64,000 bases of DNA from Phytophthora hibernalis (taxonomy: Eukaryota; Oomycota; Peronosporomycetes; Peronosporales; Peronosporaceae), in NCBI GenBank assembly GCA_012656075.1, contig JAAKBF010000007.1, forward strand, positions 992,001-1,056,000. The letters are read 5' to 3'. Position numbers and translations under genes: made by a program. Positions 53,110 through 63,970 of this stretch are shown here, piece by piece (position 1 is the first letter of the stretch; every line of letters begins with the position of its first letter). A model generated the notes under the pieces. That model ran no database searches and had not been told where the DNA came from. It worked only from the letters and a program-made list of their open reading frames with translations.

Positions 53110-54752
53110 CCCCTTACTTCCCATATGTTGTACCGTAGAACATAAAAGGAGGATAGCTTGCTTCACTTATTTTGAAGCTTTTATGTTATGTTGGAGGTCC
53201 AACATAAGCTATTATTATACTTGGTATTTGTATGCATGTACTGCCAATTACACTTTATAGTGAATTCATGTCAACAGGCTGAGTGGAAAACAGCCAAATG
53301 CACAGGCTTAGGTTTCGGTAAAGATGCAGTTCTGTCGACAGTGATAAAGAGCGTACTTGTCACCCACCACGAACGGGTGGCCCCACAAAGTTTGCATTCT
53401 TCAAAAAGCCGAGAAGAGAGCAAAATGGTCGCGGGAGCAGGAAACGAGCTGCAGCACAGCTAACGCAGCAAGAGCGGCGGTTGTGCAGAGAGGCCCTTCT
53501 CAGCGACAGACACGCACGTCGCTTTCGTCGCACAAACGCAGACGAGCAAAGGCCAAATAAAGCAGCAAGAAAGGAGAGCGCCAAACCTACCACGGCGGCG
53601 ATATTGAAATGTAAATGCAGGCAGACCCACCCACCCATCGTTCTTAGAGACTGTACACTTCTGCTGCTCAAGGTTTCCGGTGATGTAATTGTGCGCCTGG
53701 GCTACGATCAAACGCCACAACTCGCTGAATCCAACTCGTGCATCCGCCAACGTTTTCACATCTTCACGGTCTTCTTCATCCAGCGGTAGCGTCTTCGTTG
53801 TCAGGTATGATGAAGCTTGAGATGGAGTCGTGGGGTGCGAATGGGTATGGTTCTAATCATAAAAGTGCAAAGTTAGAATACCACGGTAAACGTACAGCAA
53901 ATGCTATCCTTAGCGCACCTCGTTGATAATCTTGATCATAAACTCTTCCATATCTGTCAAAGTCACAACAGCAGTGAACCGAGCGAGGCATCGACAGTAA
54001 CGTATCTTGCAGTTGCGGTGGCCTTTCGAACGAGAACTTTGCGAAATACCGTGGGTGCAGCAAAATATCTTGTATAACGAAACCCGTGGGTATTGATTCG
54101 TCGTGAGTGCTACAAAGCAAGAAAAACAACGATCGTGTTAGACATAACCAACTTAAACAATGAAGTATGCATACCTATTGTAAATCATCGTCGTTTGAGA
54201 ACTGCGGACCCGAAACTTTAAATTACTTTGCAGCGTGTAGGTTTCGAAAATGTCAGCAAACTCCTCACAGTCCGCGATCGGGTTGCATGGAAAAGGAGGG
54301 ACAACGTTGACAATTACATCGCCGTTTGGAGTGCTCCGCCATTAATACGTATTCAAACAACGTGAATTAACGCAAACTTTTATATAACCAAACAGGGGCA
54401 CCTTACCGGTCGATGCGCCACACTCTGCTTCAGCCATGGATCCCCTCGCTTGCGCGTAGCGTGTTGAACGCCTTTCCACCGATATTCTCGTGTTCCCGCG
54501 CCGTACGGATCCACGCTCCGCCGATCTGGTGTCTGGTTCCTCCCCGTCCAGCGAATTTGAAAATGAACGGCTCTCAAAACTAAATGGAAGATGGTAATTT
54601 AGACAAATTTATTCTCCTGAATTTTTGAAACCTTACATGTCTCATATTCGTTAAATCAACCTTACATTAAGGTTGCGGAACCACTCCCAACAACATGTTA
54701 TGAAAAAGTGCAACCGGCGACGTTGTTATATACAACCTTGAGTGCTGGGGGG
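53110..54752 (-). mobile_element. TTAA-bounded element with FAR1-like fragment
   Basis: TTAA at 53106-53109 is followed by CCCC, and TTAA at 54753-54756 is preceded by GGGGGG. Inside both ends are GTTGTA...ACAAC/ACATAA words in inverted arrangement, but overall TIR identity is low. A related end (TTAACCCCCTGCGCCCACAC and GTTGTATCGTACAAC) occurs at 55208-55245. The interior minus strand encodes a FAR1-like fragment. It may be a piggyBac-mobilised non-autonomous element or a MULE relic at chance TTAA sites. Confidence 0.4.
53857..54330 (-). pseudogene. FAR1-like DNA-binding domain fragment (MULE/ULP1-associated type)
   Basis: On the minus strand at 54290-54175, CEEFADIFETYTLQSNLKFR followed by VRSSQTTMIYN matches the entry of FAR1-like domains (W/EEFxxYxxxYTxxxxxxFRxRxSxT). 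A GTATGC donor and a TTTGTAG acceptor could define a 60-bp intron. Further on, in another frame, YKIFCCTHGISQSSRSKGHR and NCKIRYCRCLARFTAVVTLT match the CTHG...RSKG...C.A.F core. The frames do not join cleanly through the proposed intron, so it is probably a pseudogene. FAR1-like domains occur in MULE transposases and, in oomycetes, fused to ULP1 proteases, as at 60.4 kb. Confidence 0.5.
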
Positions 54753-54757
54753 TTAAG

Positions 54758-54946
54758 TTGGGAAAGACCGAACAGCATCGCTTACATCGTGAATGGAGGC
54801 AAATGAAGACCGAAGACGAGATGTCGATGCAGATCCGCGAGAAAGAAATCGCCGAGGCTTTATCTGAAGCACTAGAGCGTCAGTTTGAAAAATACCTCGC
54901 TGATCAGTTGGTACACGGCAAACTTACGGCCGAAATGGAGGGATAA
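54758..54946 (+). CDS. Small helical ORF, unknown
   Basis: 62 codons starting MGKTEQHRLHREWRQMKTED and continuing EMSMQIREKEIAEALSEALE, strongly helical with heptad-like spacing, suggesting a short coiled coil. It starts two bases after the TTAA at 54753-54756. No family recognised; it may be chance. Confidence 0.25.
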   Translation: MGKTEQHRLHREWRQMKTEDEMSMQIREKEIAEALSEALERQFEKYLADQLVHGKLTAEMEG

Positions 54947-56742
54947 TGTTTATATCTGTTGCAAATCTACTTGTCGATCTGTTGTGTTTATACTTTGCTG
55001 GAAACCTGTCATCTGTGCATTGTTATCTGTTGCGGGAATAGGGAGCGTAAGCAACAGGTATATAGTACGGCAAACCTGCAACATAAATGCAGAATCTGAA
55101 TTTCCGCTAACGAGTGGCACAACTTTATATTCACGATCGGTGCACGTAAGTCTACGTGTTGCCTTCGACAGTAGTAACAAATCACAGATTCTAAGATGAC
55201 CGGACAACTTTAACCCCCTGCGCCCACACGTTGTATCGTACAACATATGACATGTTATGCATACAACATGTTTCAATAGGGATTGGCTCGGAAAACAGCT
55301 AAATTTTAGTGAAATCAAGTATAAGCACATCCTATCAAAAACGAGACGTTCCCGCAAATGCACAGGGCTAGGCATAAAACGGTTCATAAAATACACCGGC
55401 AAATGCGTCTCTGCATTTCCAACGCTCGACTGCCCATTCGAGCGACCTGCGGGGCGCCGCGTCATGTAAAGACCCAACAGCGATGTCTAGTCGCCGATAG
55501 ACCCGCCAGACCGCGCGGCAAGATGAGATCGACGATGAAAGTTCGGAAGTGATATCCAGACAGCGCTACCGTGAGTCATGCCGACTGGTTGCCCGCGAGG
55601 TGAGAAAGTTTGGCAAAGCCGCTGATGATGGTAGTAGTTGTTAGTCTAGTCCAATACGAAGAGATCCATTTAGTTAATTCTGCGCGAGAGTAATAACACA
55701 TTATCTCGGTTCCGCCATTAGTAGTAAAAAGGATTATTTTCAAGAATTTGAGCGATTAATCTATTCGTTGCCGTAAACTTTGCAGCGGTACTATGTATCG
55801 TTGATAAGAGGACGTTCCCTCTAAGCAATGAGCCGTCGTGCATTTTTCATTCATTTTGAAAAGAGTGTCTGTGATTCACGCGATTTGCTTTAATTGTCCG
55901 CCTAACGTGAAATTTCGCGATACATCGATTAAGCCTACTCCTATACCTTCATTCGAGGTCTATCCCTTTCAAAAACGACGTTTAATCTGGCAAAATTCAA
56001 AATTTAAATATACGTGCTTTTGTAGAGATTCTGGAAAAGGATCGATCTTGTACGCTTCCCCATCAAATAAATCAAAATGATGCAAATATCTAACGCAGTG
56101 AATCAAAATAACCATGGTATCCAAATCCAAACTCACGCACCGCGCAACCTCAGTGTGATGTCCGGGCCCTCTCAGTTCACTCTAGTAACACACTCCTCAT
56201 GCATGCACGTGCGGCACACATGATGACACAGGAGCAGAAAGTAGGCAAACTGCTCCTGCAATCCGTACGATGGCGCGGGCCCCTCATGCGCTCGACAAAG
56301 CTGACAACTCTTCCATGGAACCGATCGATACACGGCACCAAATTTAGAGATTGTCGAAATCCCCTTCCTGACAAATTTCGGATAAGTATGATTGTCAATG
56401 TCTGCAGCCTATTATCTCAATAACAGTAAAATGTTAACTAGCATCGTTTTATTTGGCGCAGTCTCAAATATTGTTAGTTAGCATACTAGTGCGGGGACAT
56501 CGACATTGATACCACCTTCCCGGTGTTCACTCTATGCTGTCAGTGCATACCACGACGGGAAATTTAAATACCTTAAACAAATAAACTACCGTTTATCACG
56601 GCAATGATGTAACGGTAACGCACGGTGAACTTGAAACAGACCCGTAAAAAGTAAGGATATATACCCCATCTATGATACTACGACAAAATGTTTAAATTGA
56701 CACCCCTTCTAGTGATAAACACCCATCCGTGATTGTTTATTA
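54947..56742. other. Long stretch without a supported gene
   Basis: Frames at 55477-54950 (-) and 55257-55552 (+) overlap on opposite strands and show no domain. The only structure noted is the CCCC...GTTGTA end-like sequence and palindromic GTTGTATCGTACAAC at 55231-55245. Confidence 0.4.
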
Positions 56743-57756
56743 TTAATTCGACGCCTCAACTACTCCCTCACTAGCAGGAACTACCGTGGCGAAGATGCCA
56801 TCAGTGTTGCGAGGCCCGGTCGCAATGAGACCAGCCTTGAGGTATCCATTAACAATGGTCTTAACCTCAACCTCTTCCCACGCATTTATAACTGACGCGG
56901 CGATGCATCTTCTCTTTTGGGATGCGTCTATGAAGACACCATTCTCAATTACGAACTTCATGTAGATGTCGCGAAACCTGTCTTTAAATGGCTTCATCGC
57001 CGCTATTGTGAGATCCCTGTCACTCCTGGCGGCACATACACTACGCTCGTGTGGGCGTTTGCAACCAAGCGAGTCTGAATACACTCCATTTTATATGTTT
57101 TCAAACTGTCTAGGAGCAGCTCACTTGGCCCTTGGATTTCCGGGACCCAGATGCTGTCGATCCATTCTTCCATGACCCTTTGGTCGCAATATGCTTTGCT
57201 TTGTACCGTAAAGTAGCCTTTCTCCCAGTCATAACCTTTGCTAACCTTGAGTTCCTCATGCATGATCGCCCTTGTCGTTCCCGCGAACACAATCATCGAT
57301 CGGAGTTTGTGCCCTGGCGCAGAAGCACACAGAAATACCGATGCTCGAAATGAGTCAGGTGTAGTTGACGCAGAGCGTAGTCCCGGACTGTTAAATCGAT
57401 TAAAAATACACCAATGGGACGGCAAACGTACACTGAACAACATCCACCGTGCGTGCACCGACAAACTCATTCTTGTATTTACGTAAGTTATATATGGGGT
57501 ATTCCATCAAAACGTCGGCGAATTCGCTTATGATTTCCGGAATCAGCGTATTCCTCGCCGGTCTGCACCTGCTGCAATCGCTGCACTTTTCTATGGAACG
57601 GGCAGGAATCGAATCGTCCCGAGAAGTCGTAAGTGCAAGGAGCCGACGATAACTTCCCACCCGATTGGCCAAAATCACCTGAATAAATACTAACATGGCT
57701 GATGGACGATCACAAGCACGCTGGAGCGGAAGTGAAGATAATCCGCGAGGACACAA
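56743..57756 (-). pseudogene. pogo/Tigger-like DDE transposase relic
   Basis: 57756-57400 ends in YKNEFVGARTVDVVQCTFAV. 57470-57003 includes GHKLRSMIVFAGTTRAIMHE, YFTVQSKAYCDQRVMEEWID, WVPEIQ and LLLDSLKTYKMECIQTRLVA, with the catalytic Asp in LLLDS and VVYVPPGVTGISQ after it. 57084-56743 continues AAMKPFKDRFRDIYMKFVIE and SVINAWEEVEVKTIVNGYLK. The order matches DDE_1 proteins of the pogo/Tigger group, which carry a CENP-B type HTH at the N-terminus. Two frame breaks are visible. The CENP-B-like fragment at 60.1 kb, same strand, may be its displaced N-terminus. Confidence 0.72.
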
Positions 57757-57908
57757 GATTTATTTTACCAAGACGACACGCTTAATCTGAATGAGTTTAC
57801 CCCAGCGATATGTGTGGTGTTTCTAGCCTGCAAACGAAACACGACTAAGGTAATAACCTTGCGTTGATATCGCAGCCCTATAAAAGACCTACAGGCGGAG
57901 AGAAGGAC

Positions 57909-58112
57909 ATGGCGACGGACCTAACGCATGTCGCTCACCAGATTCACAAGAGTTCGCAGCCGTCCAAGCCCGAGGTCAACTCTGCCCGCAACATGATGGG
58001 CGCCACAGCCAAGGCCCTAGACATCTTGGAGACCACGGCTCGCAACTACGACCAGAAGAATGGCAGTTCCAATGGTGTCAAGGGCGCGGTCGACAACGTC
58101 GTCAAGCAATAA
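57909..58112 (+). CDS. Small ORF of unknown function, with a diverged inverted copy downstream
   Basis: From ATG 57909, 67 codons read MATDLTHVAHQIHKSSQPSK, then a Met/Ala/Asn-rich middle (ARNMMGATAKALDILETTAR), ending VDNVVKQ. The alternative start at 57864 adds 15 codons. On the minus strand at about 58225-58130 the phrase VAHHIHKISQPYESEV is clearly related, so the module exists as a diverged inverted pair. I recognise no family. Confidence 0.35.
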   Translation: MATDLTHVAHQIHKSSQPSKPEVNSARNMMGATAKALDILETTARNYDQKNGSSNGVKGAVDNVVKQ

Positions 58113-58656
58113 CGACAAGGAGAAAGGTGAGAAGCGTGGGTGACCTCGGACTCGTACGGCTGAGAAATCTTGTGGATATGGTGAGCCACGTGGTTCCGGT
58201 CAGACACCGGGTTGATGAGGTGGTTGCTGTGACGGCACTCGGACATTGAGCAGTTTAAGGCACCTAGTGGCGTCGTCCGCGGTCTGGTTGAGCTAGGCGA
58301 ACTCCTGCTCGGCGGCCACGTTGCGGTCGTTGGACTTGCGATGTGTTGCGATTGGTGGTTGTGGTTGGTGGTGGTGGCCTTGAGATCATGAGCATTTGTG
58401 GCGAACTCGATCGGGTTGGAGCTGGCACCACCACCAACTACGGCACCTTCGACATCGGCGACACTGTCGCAGCTGCAGCTACCCTCGAGACCAACCGCAC
58501 CGGGCTTTTCCCAGAAAGCTTCCGCTCGAAGGACTGCACAAAGGCAAAAGCACGCACAGTTATGACAGCACAGATGTACTACACAATAAACACGAGTGTT
58601 GAATGAAATACTTACGAGGATAGCAGCGTTCACGTACGATCGCTGCACTTATCATC

Positions 58657-58699
58657 ACGGTAACAGAGCACTATGCAATATAGAGTGCTCTGTTACCGT
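58657..58699. repeat. Perfect 16-bp stem hairpin
   Basis: ACGGTAACAGAGCACT (58657-58672) pairs exactly with 58684-58699 across an 11-base loop. CTAAT follows about 18 bases later; Helitron ends have a hairpin before CTRR-T, but the spacing here is long. Confidence 0.82.
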
Positions 58700-60056
58700 C
58701 AGTCAGCTCCTGTAAGCTAATATTAGCCAATAGGAATGCGCCCTTGAATCGTCGGCGTGGGGACTTACGTTTTCTCAAGTAAATTCAATGGTGCTATGGG
58801 GATTCATGTCAACGCAGACGGATGTCTGGTCCATGTTAAAGAATTAGTTGTATCGATTCAGCATTCTGACAGGAAAAATGCATCACTTTCGACGTGATGG
58901 AGTATCTCCACCGAGAAACGATCAGCCACAACCTTTTATCATGTTAATATTATGTCAAACGAATCAAAATAATATCGCGGGGTGTACATACCTGCGTATC
59001 TCTCAGCCACGGTGTGTAATGCGACGGTAAGTGAGGCGATTGCGCGGAGAAATCTGAAAATTTACATCTTCACGGCATATCTACTTCTGTTTGCCACGTC
59101 ATCGGGATAATGGGGTCGCACTGAAGGGTTCCGGCATTGAGGATTGCCGGGACGCCGCAAGTGGTTTTCGCATATATGTACTGCGGTACCGGGAAGCTGT
59201 TCACGCTGGGGCTCCGGGATACCGATCGGATTTGACAAGTGATATATCTATTTTAGGAGGTTTTCATTCCCCCTTCACAACGGTGGAGCACACATGGAGA
59301 GGAGACAACCTGCGCGAACTCGCAGATGACGACAGCGCGCTTTCTGGCACCACCAAGCCTCACACAACATTAACCTGGCGCTAATGCAGTTGCTACTTTA
59401 ACTCGCTGCTTAGTGGCCGTCCACATTGCGAGCAGCATGTCGCGATACTCGCCGCTCGTGCCCGATGTTCGAGGCGGCGCTAGCGACAGCGCTGCTGCTT
59501 ACCCCTGTAATGGGATACGGAACTGTTTCTTCTGAGTATGATACTAGTATATGTGGTTGTGGTGCTGCTCCTAACTGTGGTGCCTGTTGCCGCGCTGCTC
59601 CTGTAGTGTAAATGTATGTGTAGTGGTGACATGAATGAACGGTGGTGGCTATGCCGTTAAAATTACCCCTGGTCTGGAGCAGGGGATATTTGACAACGTT
59701 TATTCTATGTTCGATTTCGCCATACCAAAACTGAGCTGTACCGGAGGCGGACGCAGTCTGAACATCTCAGTTTCGGTATTTTTGTGCCGGAACGCCCCCC
59801 AATCGGGGTCAAACGGGCAAGTGCATATCGAATGCATGTGGTAGTGATACATAAGTATTTGTTGCCGCGCATGTGTCGAATCCAGTCCAGCAGCCTACAG
59901 TTTTAATATGTTAATACTAACAACAACAAGGATAAAACGATAGGAGCTTTTTCGTTACCGTTTCTCGTCATCCAACGAAGTGGCAGACATCTTCTTCATC
60001 ACCCCAATAAAGACAGACTTAGGCTTGGCAGCTTATAGTGTTGCCTCTTGGGTTTT
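58700..60056. other. Stretch without a supported gene
   Basis: + frames at 59091-59384 (DAASGFRIYVLRYREAVHAG) and 59426-59611 (Cys/Ala-rich end) show no recognisable domain. No repeats were noted. Confidence 0.35.
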
Positions 60057-60188
60057 CTAGCGCCAAATCGTCACGCGAGTGACACCGCAAGTGTGCGCGA
60101 CGTCTGCAACCGCCTCCCCGCTCTCAACGCGTCTGATGACCTCTAATTTGTCGACGTTCTTCGTGCTAAACTTCCTCTTTACCACCAT
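60057..60188 (-). pseudogene. CENP-B type HTH fragment of a pogo-like transposase
   Basis: ATG 60188 opens MVVKRKFSTKNVDKLEVIRR, then ESGEAVADVAHTCGVTRVTI and WR before a TAG. Basic start, KLExIxRVExGE and VAxxxGVxxxTI are the CENP-B/Tigger N-terminal helix-turn-helix pattern. Only 43 codons survive. Same strand as the DDE relic at 56.7-57.8 kb. Confidence 0.6.
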
Positions 60189-60447
60189 CTTCTGAATGGT
60201 TTACTGTGTTGATGGGGTGGGGTGTCCACAGTCAACGCCTTTTTACGAGCCTTGTTACCGAATTTAATTGGAACTGGATAAAGGAACCAAACAAAAACAG
60301 CTGGTCAGCTGTATTTTACTTATTGAAGAATATAAAACGCATCTATACTTTTCAAAATTATGGTTGTCACCCTTCGACTGGGGTACATCCATCCCCGTGT
60401 TTAGTGGAGGCCGATCATTAACATTCCAGGCCCCAGACGACTCCAAG

Positions 60448-60939
60448 ATGGCAGCCGGTAGTAACGACAGCACGGCATCGGACTCAGAACTGGGAGACAG
60501 CAAGGACTCGGCGTCAGAAATCACTGCCCCAGCGGTGGAGAGGTGGTACGATTCTTGGGACGAGTTCGAGCTGTATTTAGAAGCCTATCAGCAACAAACA
60601 CACCAGATTTTTCGCCTTCGCTCGTCGACCTCAGTCTCGCAACGAAACACGCAAATCAGCCAGCTCGGGGTAGTGCCGGGGAGCACTCGCTCATCCCCAA
60701 TGAGTTCGAGAAGTACTATAAGCGGTATGTGTGTACGCATGGATAGCGTCGTAGGAGTCGGGGTAAAGGATTCCGCAAGACATTCTTTTCGAAGTCAACA
60801 CAATAGCAGCGTGTAGTGAGGCATCGGTATGTGTACGAGAGGAAAAGCTTCCTGCAGACACGAGACTGCCCACTCAAGTGCCTGTAGCTACTCAGTTGGA
60901 GCCTGTTGACACACTGTCATTGTCAACAGCTACCAAATC
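60448..60939 (+). pseudogene. FAR1-like N-terminal domain of the ULP1 gene, frameshifted
   Basis: ATG 60448 (MAAGSNDSTASDSELGDSKD) leads to RWYDSWDEFELYLEAYQQQT and HQIFRLRSSTSVSQRNTQIS, the FAR1-like entry. A one-base shift near 60660 moves LIPNEFEKYYKRYVCTHG into another frame, and a further shift RRRSRGKGFRKTFF into a third. The domain is expected to bind zinc and DNA. It leads without a stop-free path to the ULP1 frame, so in this copy the FAR1 part is broken while the protease frame is open. Confidence 0.65.
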
Positions 60940-62319
60940 GTGCCTGAAGTCACCACGCCGCCGCCAGATTCTGAGACTATGGTGAAGACCCGCGACGTAT
61001 ATACCAAGACGTCTACAGCAGCCAAGCGTTCAGCGGAAACAGAAATCGAATCTGCTTCAGACACGGATGTGGCGACGTTACCTGATGAAGGAACGAAAAG
61101 AACAGCAGGCTTCTTCATCACAAAAGGTGTCAAGAGCAAAGGGCGCCCTAAAGTTCGCAAGTATCAAAAACGTGAAGAGAAGAAACAGCGAATGTATACT
61201 TCGAAGGCAGAAGCAGGAAGGTTGGTGCAAGGTACCTTAACACCAATGCCAAACCTGGCTACGATTCGGAGTTTGCTGGGCTCGCCGTGGTCGTCCGAGT
61301 CAGCTCATGAGACGCTGATGTGTTTTCCAGTCAGGGATGTTGGCACGCACAAGAAAGCATTCGTTAAAGTGGTCGACCCCAATGAGTGCGCCAGTGACAT
61401 CAGATTTACGTTCCCGCGTGTGTTTGTCTTGAAGTGCCTGGATGCTATCCGTAAAGCGCAAGAACCAAATCGCAACCAGAACAACGATGGCGACAATTTT
61501 GTTGTTCGCGTCGCGAAGTTTGCCACTTATCGCGAGTATGATATTAAGATCATGCATGAGTATCACTTAGCAATGGATACGCTAGCCACGGTGAGCGACA
61601 CAATCGCATGGATGGAAGCTTCGTCATTTAATCGGCTCCGTGTGCCAAGCATCATGAACGAATTTGTTTCGACACCACCCAGAGAACTTTCCTCAATTGT
61701 GCGGCGTTTTCAGCCTCGTGGTACACGCGCAACTCTCTTCGGTAGGGTTAACAACACGGCACTGCTCAGGTTTCGTGTTAGTGAATGGCTGGATGATGAT
61801 ACAATGATGCACGCAATGGACTACGTACGTAGTAGCCATGCCAAGGTAGGTGTCATCAATCCCAACTTTGCAGGAATCTCGAATCAATCCACCAAGCTCG
61901 AAATCATTGCGAGCTCCAATCCATTCGGCGAAGAGAAAGAATTTGTGGTTCTGTCGATTCATCTTGAAGACCTGCATTGGTGTGGAGTTGTCTTCAATTT
62001 GAAGACGAAGGTGATCACGATATTTGACCCACAGCAGACCGAAACGCACTACCAACTATGTGAAGAAATTCTATCCGATCTATTTGGGAATACGGTGGCA
62101 ACGATGGTGGTTAAGAGAGACAAAACACTACGTCAGCGCGACATTTCAAGCTGCGGGCTGTTCGTCCTTATTTTCTTCGAGTGCGCTGTACAGTCTGAGC
62201 CTCTCCCTATATTCGAGAGACCAGCAGAAAATATGATTCGATATTGTCGGGTGAGATATTTGCTGCATTGTGCACTGCTGGCGATAAACGGCGGGTCCAC
62301 TCTGGTCCACTCCGATTAG
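60940..62319 (+). CDS. ULP1-type (C48) cysteine protease, open frame with full catalytic set
   Basis: 459 open codons. Residues 1-110 are charged and disordered (KSKGRPKVRKYQKREEKKQR, basic). Residues 115-290 form an uncharacterised middle (RRFQPRGTRATLFGRVNNTA). The protease domain at 290-450 has all expected residues: His346 (LEDLHWCGVV), Asp363 (TIFDPQ), Gln399 and Cys405 (LRQRDISSCGLFVLIFFECA). Ulp1 enzymes cleave SUMO-like proteins. Expanded ULP1 families with FAR1-like domains are common near oomycete transposons, and the two parts were probably one gene. The chosen ATG at 60940 is the first Met of the open frame; the native start is probably 60448. The ULP1 half could still be expressed if transcribed. 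Confidence 0.75.
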   Translation: MPEVTTPPPDSETMVKTRDVYTKTSTAAKRSAETEIESASDTDVATLPDEGTKRTAGFFITKGVKSKGRPKVRKYQKREEKKQRMYTSKAEAGRLVQGTLTPMPNLATIRSLLGSPWSSESAHETLMCFPVRDVGTHKKAFVKVVDPNECASDIRFTFPRVFVLKCLDAIRKAQEPNRNQNNDGDNFVVRVAKFATYREYDIKIMHEYHLAMDTLATVSDTIAWMEASSFNRLRVPSIMNEFVSTPPRELSSIVRRFQPRGTRATLFGRVNNTALLRFRVSEWLDDDTMMHAMDYVRSSHAKVGVINPNFAGISNQSTKLEIIASSNPFGEEKEFVVLSIHLEDLHWCGVVFNLKTKVITIFDPQQTETHYQLCEEILSDLFGNTVATMVVKRDKTLRQRDISSCGLFVLIFFECAVQSEPLPIFERPAENMIRYCRVRYLLHCALLAINGGSTLVHSD

Positions 62320-63966
62320 ATTTGTTTTCGTTGTGCAGAACACTTGCACCAAATGTATTGCATTGTGGTTTCCACCCGACTTGAAGAAATAGAAGCTAGA
62401 TGTAGCTATTCGTGAACTAGAACTTCTTTTCATTCAAGTACATGTTGCCATTTCCACCTAGAATCCATTTAAGTCAATGGAAGTCACCGCCAAACGCTTG
62501 CCCCCGACCTTCGACGACCCCGAGTTTGCGAGCACGTAATCGTGTGTTCACTCGCTTGGCAGGATTTTGTATCGATGATCCTGCGGCTGTTGACAGCATA
62601 CTCACAAACACGGTCTGCGACGGCAGCACTTGGAACAGGTTACACAGCAGACTGAAGATGTACCCTCTGCTGAGCTCTGTTCTCGTGTTGCCACAACCTT
62701 CGGATAACAAAACAATCTAACTACATTCTAGAAACATGACACTGGAGACACTAGCCAAACCCAGCCAAAATCAAGAACGCAAAAAATCGCCAGCCCAAGC
62801 AACTGATATGCGTACCTGCCCAGTTTAAGAAGCCTGGAAAAAGAACACGATCGATCCAGCGTCCGCCAGCACCATTTGCGACATAGCGTAGAAGGCGAAC
62901 CCCATGCACGTGAAGCCCGCAATTCAACAGTACAACAGCATCTTACGGTATTCGTGCGGCACGTCGAGACTGCCCCACAACACCTTCACGACAACCTACG
63001 TCAGCCAAAACAATATCAATCGCGCACCACTAAGACGTCAAACCCATTGGCCCGACTACCAACTCAGTAAATTCCAATTGCGTTATAAACGTACGTAGTT
63101 GCACCCGAGCACGCCGATCGAGCAACAGAACGTGACCTCCATAGACGAGAAGGTGAATGCGATGTGCTTGACGAACGTGGACATGAAGCTGAAGCACAGC
63201 GACGCCAGCTTCACGCACGCGATACCCACCAGAACGTGATGACTGGGCTCAGCGTGGCTCAGTGTCCGTCTTGGCGTTCGCCAGGTCCGTAAACGACGTT
63301 GACAGCAGCGGCGCCGCTTCTTCTTCACACTTATTGAACGGCGGCGTGTTGATGAATGAGCCTGGTCTCAACAAGATTTTCGACACTTGCCCTCATTTGT
63401 AGAGACTTTCCATCGTAATCTATCCAGTTATATAACTGTTTGTAGGCGTGTTTGGTGCCACCAGGCACCAGAATCACCGAAGTGCCTTCAGGCACCTTGG
63501 TTTGGTGCCTGTTACGCTCGTTTAAGTACGACTCGTTTGGTGCCTCTATCATCGATCTTAAATAATTGATACTACCTAGTGGTACAAAACAGCACATCTC
63601 CGGGATAAGAGGGGGTAAAGCAACTTTCTTGGAAGGCTGAAACAACGCCTGCGGTTCAAAGATCCGTGTGCGCAGAACGCGGGCTTAAACCCAGGACCAA
63701 GCAGGGTCACACCTAGCTCGGCTTAGGGTTGTGTCGCCGCTCTCGGGGTTTCAGGGTGAGGCTCGGGTGTAGTTTTCCTGTCGGTATCTCCGACTTTCAT
63801 GATTTGAATCAAGATGGCATCCGTCCTCCAGGCGACCTTAAAGTTTATACGATGTAGAAAAATACTCAGAATCGTACATAACATGGTACATGGTACCGGT
63901 TGGCTGTGAGCCAACCTCACAAATATAAAGTTTCAGTAGACTCGTTTTGGACCACTAGCACGAGCC
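62320..63966. other. Stretch without a supported gene
   Basis: Minus frame 63645-63331 (VPEGTSVILVPGGTKHAYKQ) and several shorter ones lack domains. 63440-63515 has repeated GGTGCC/GGCACC words able to fold on themselves. 63690-63760 is weakly palindromic. Confidence 0.35.
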
Positions 63967-63970
63967 TTAA

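Noticed and set aside
63440..63515. GGTGCC/GGCACC cluster as a regulatory array
   Set aside because: Irregular spacing and no gene nearby; treated as local self-complementary sequence.
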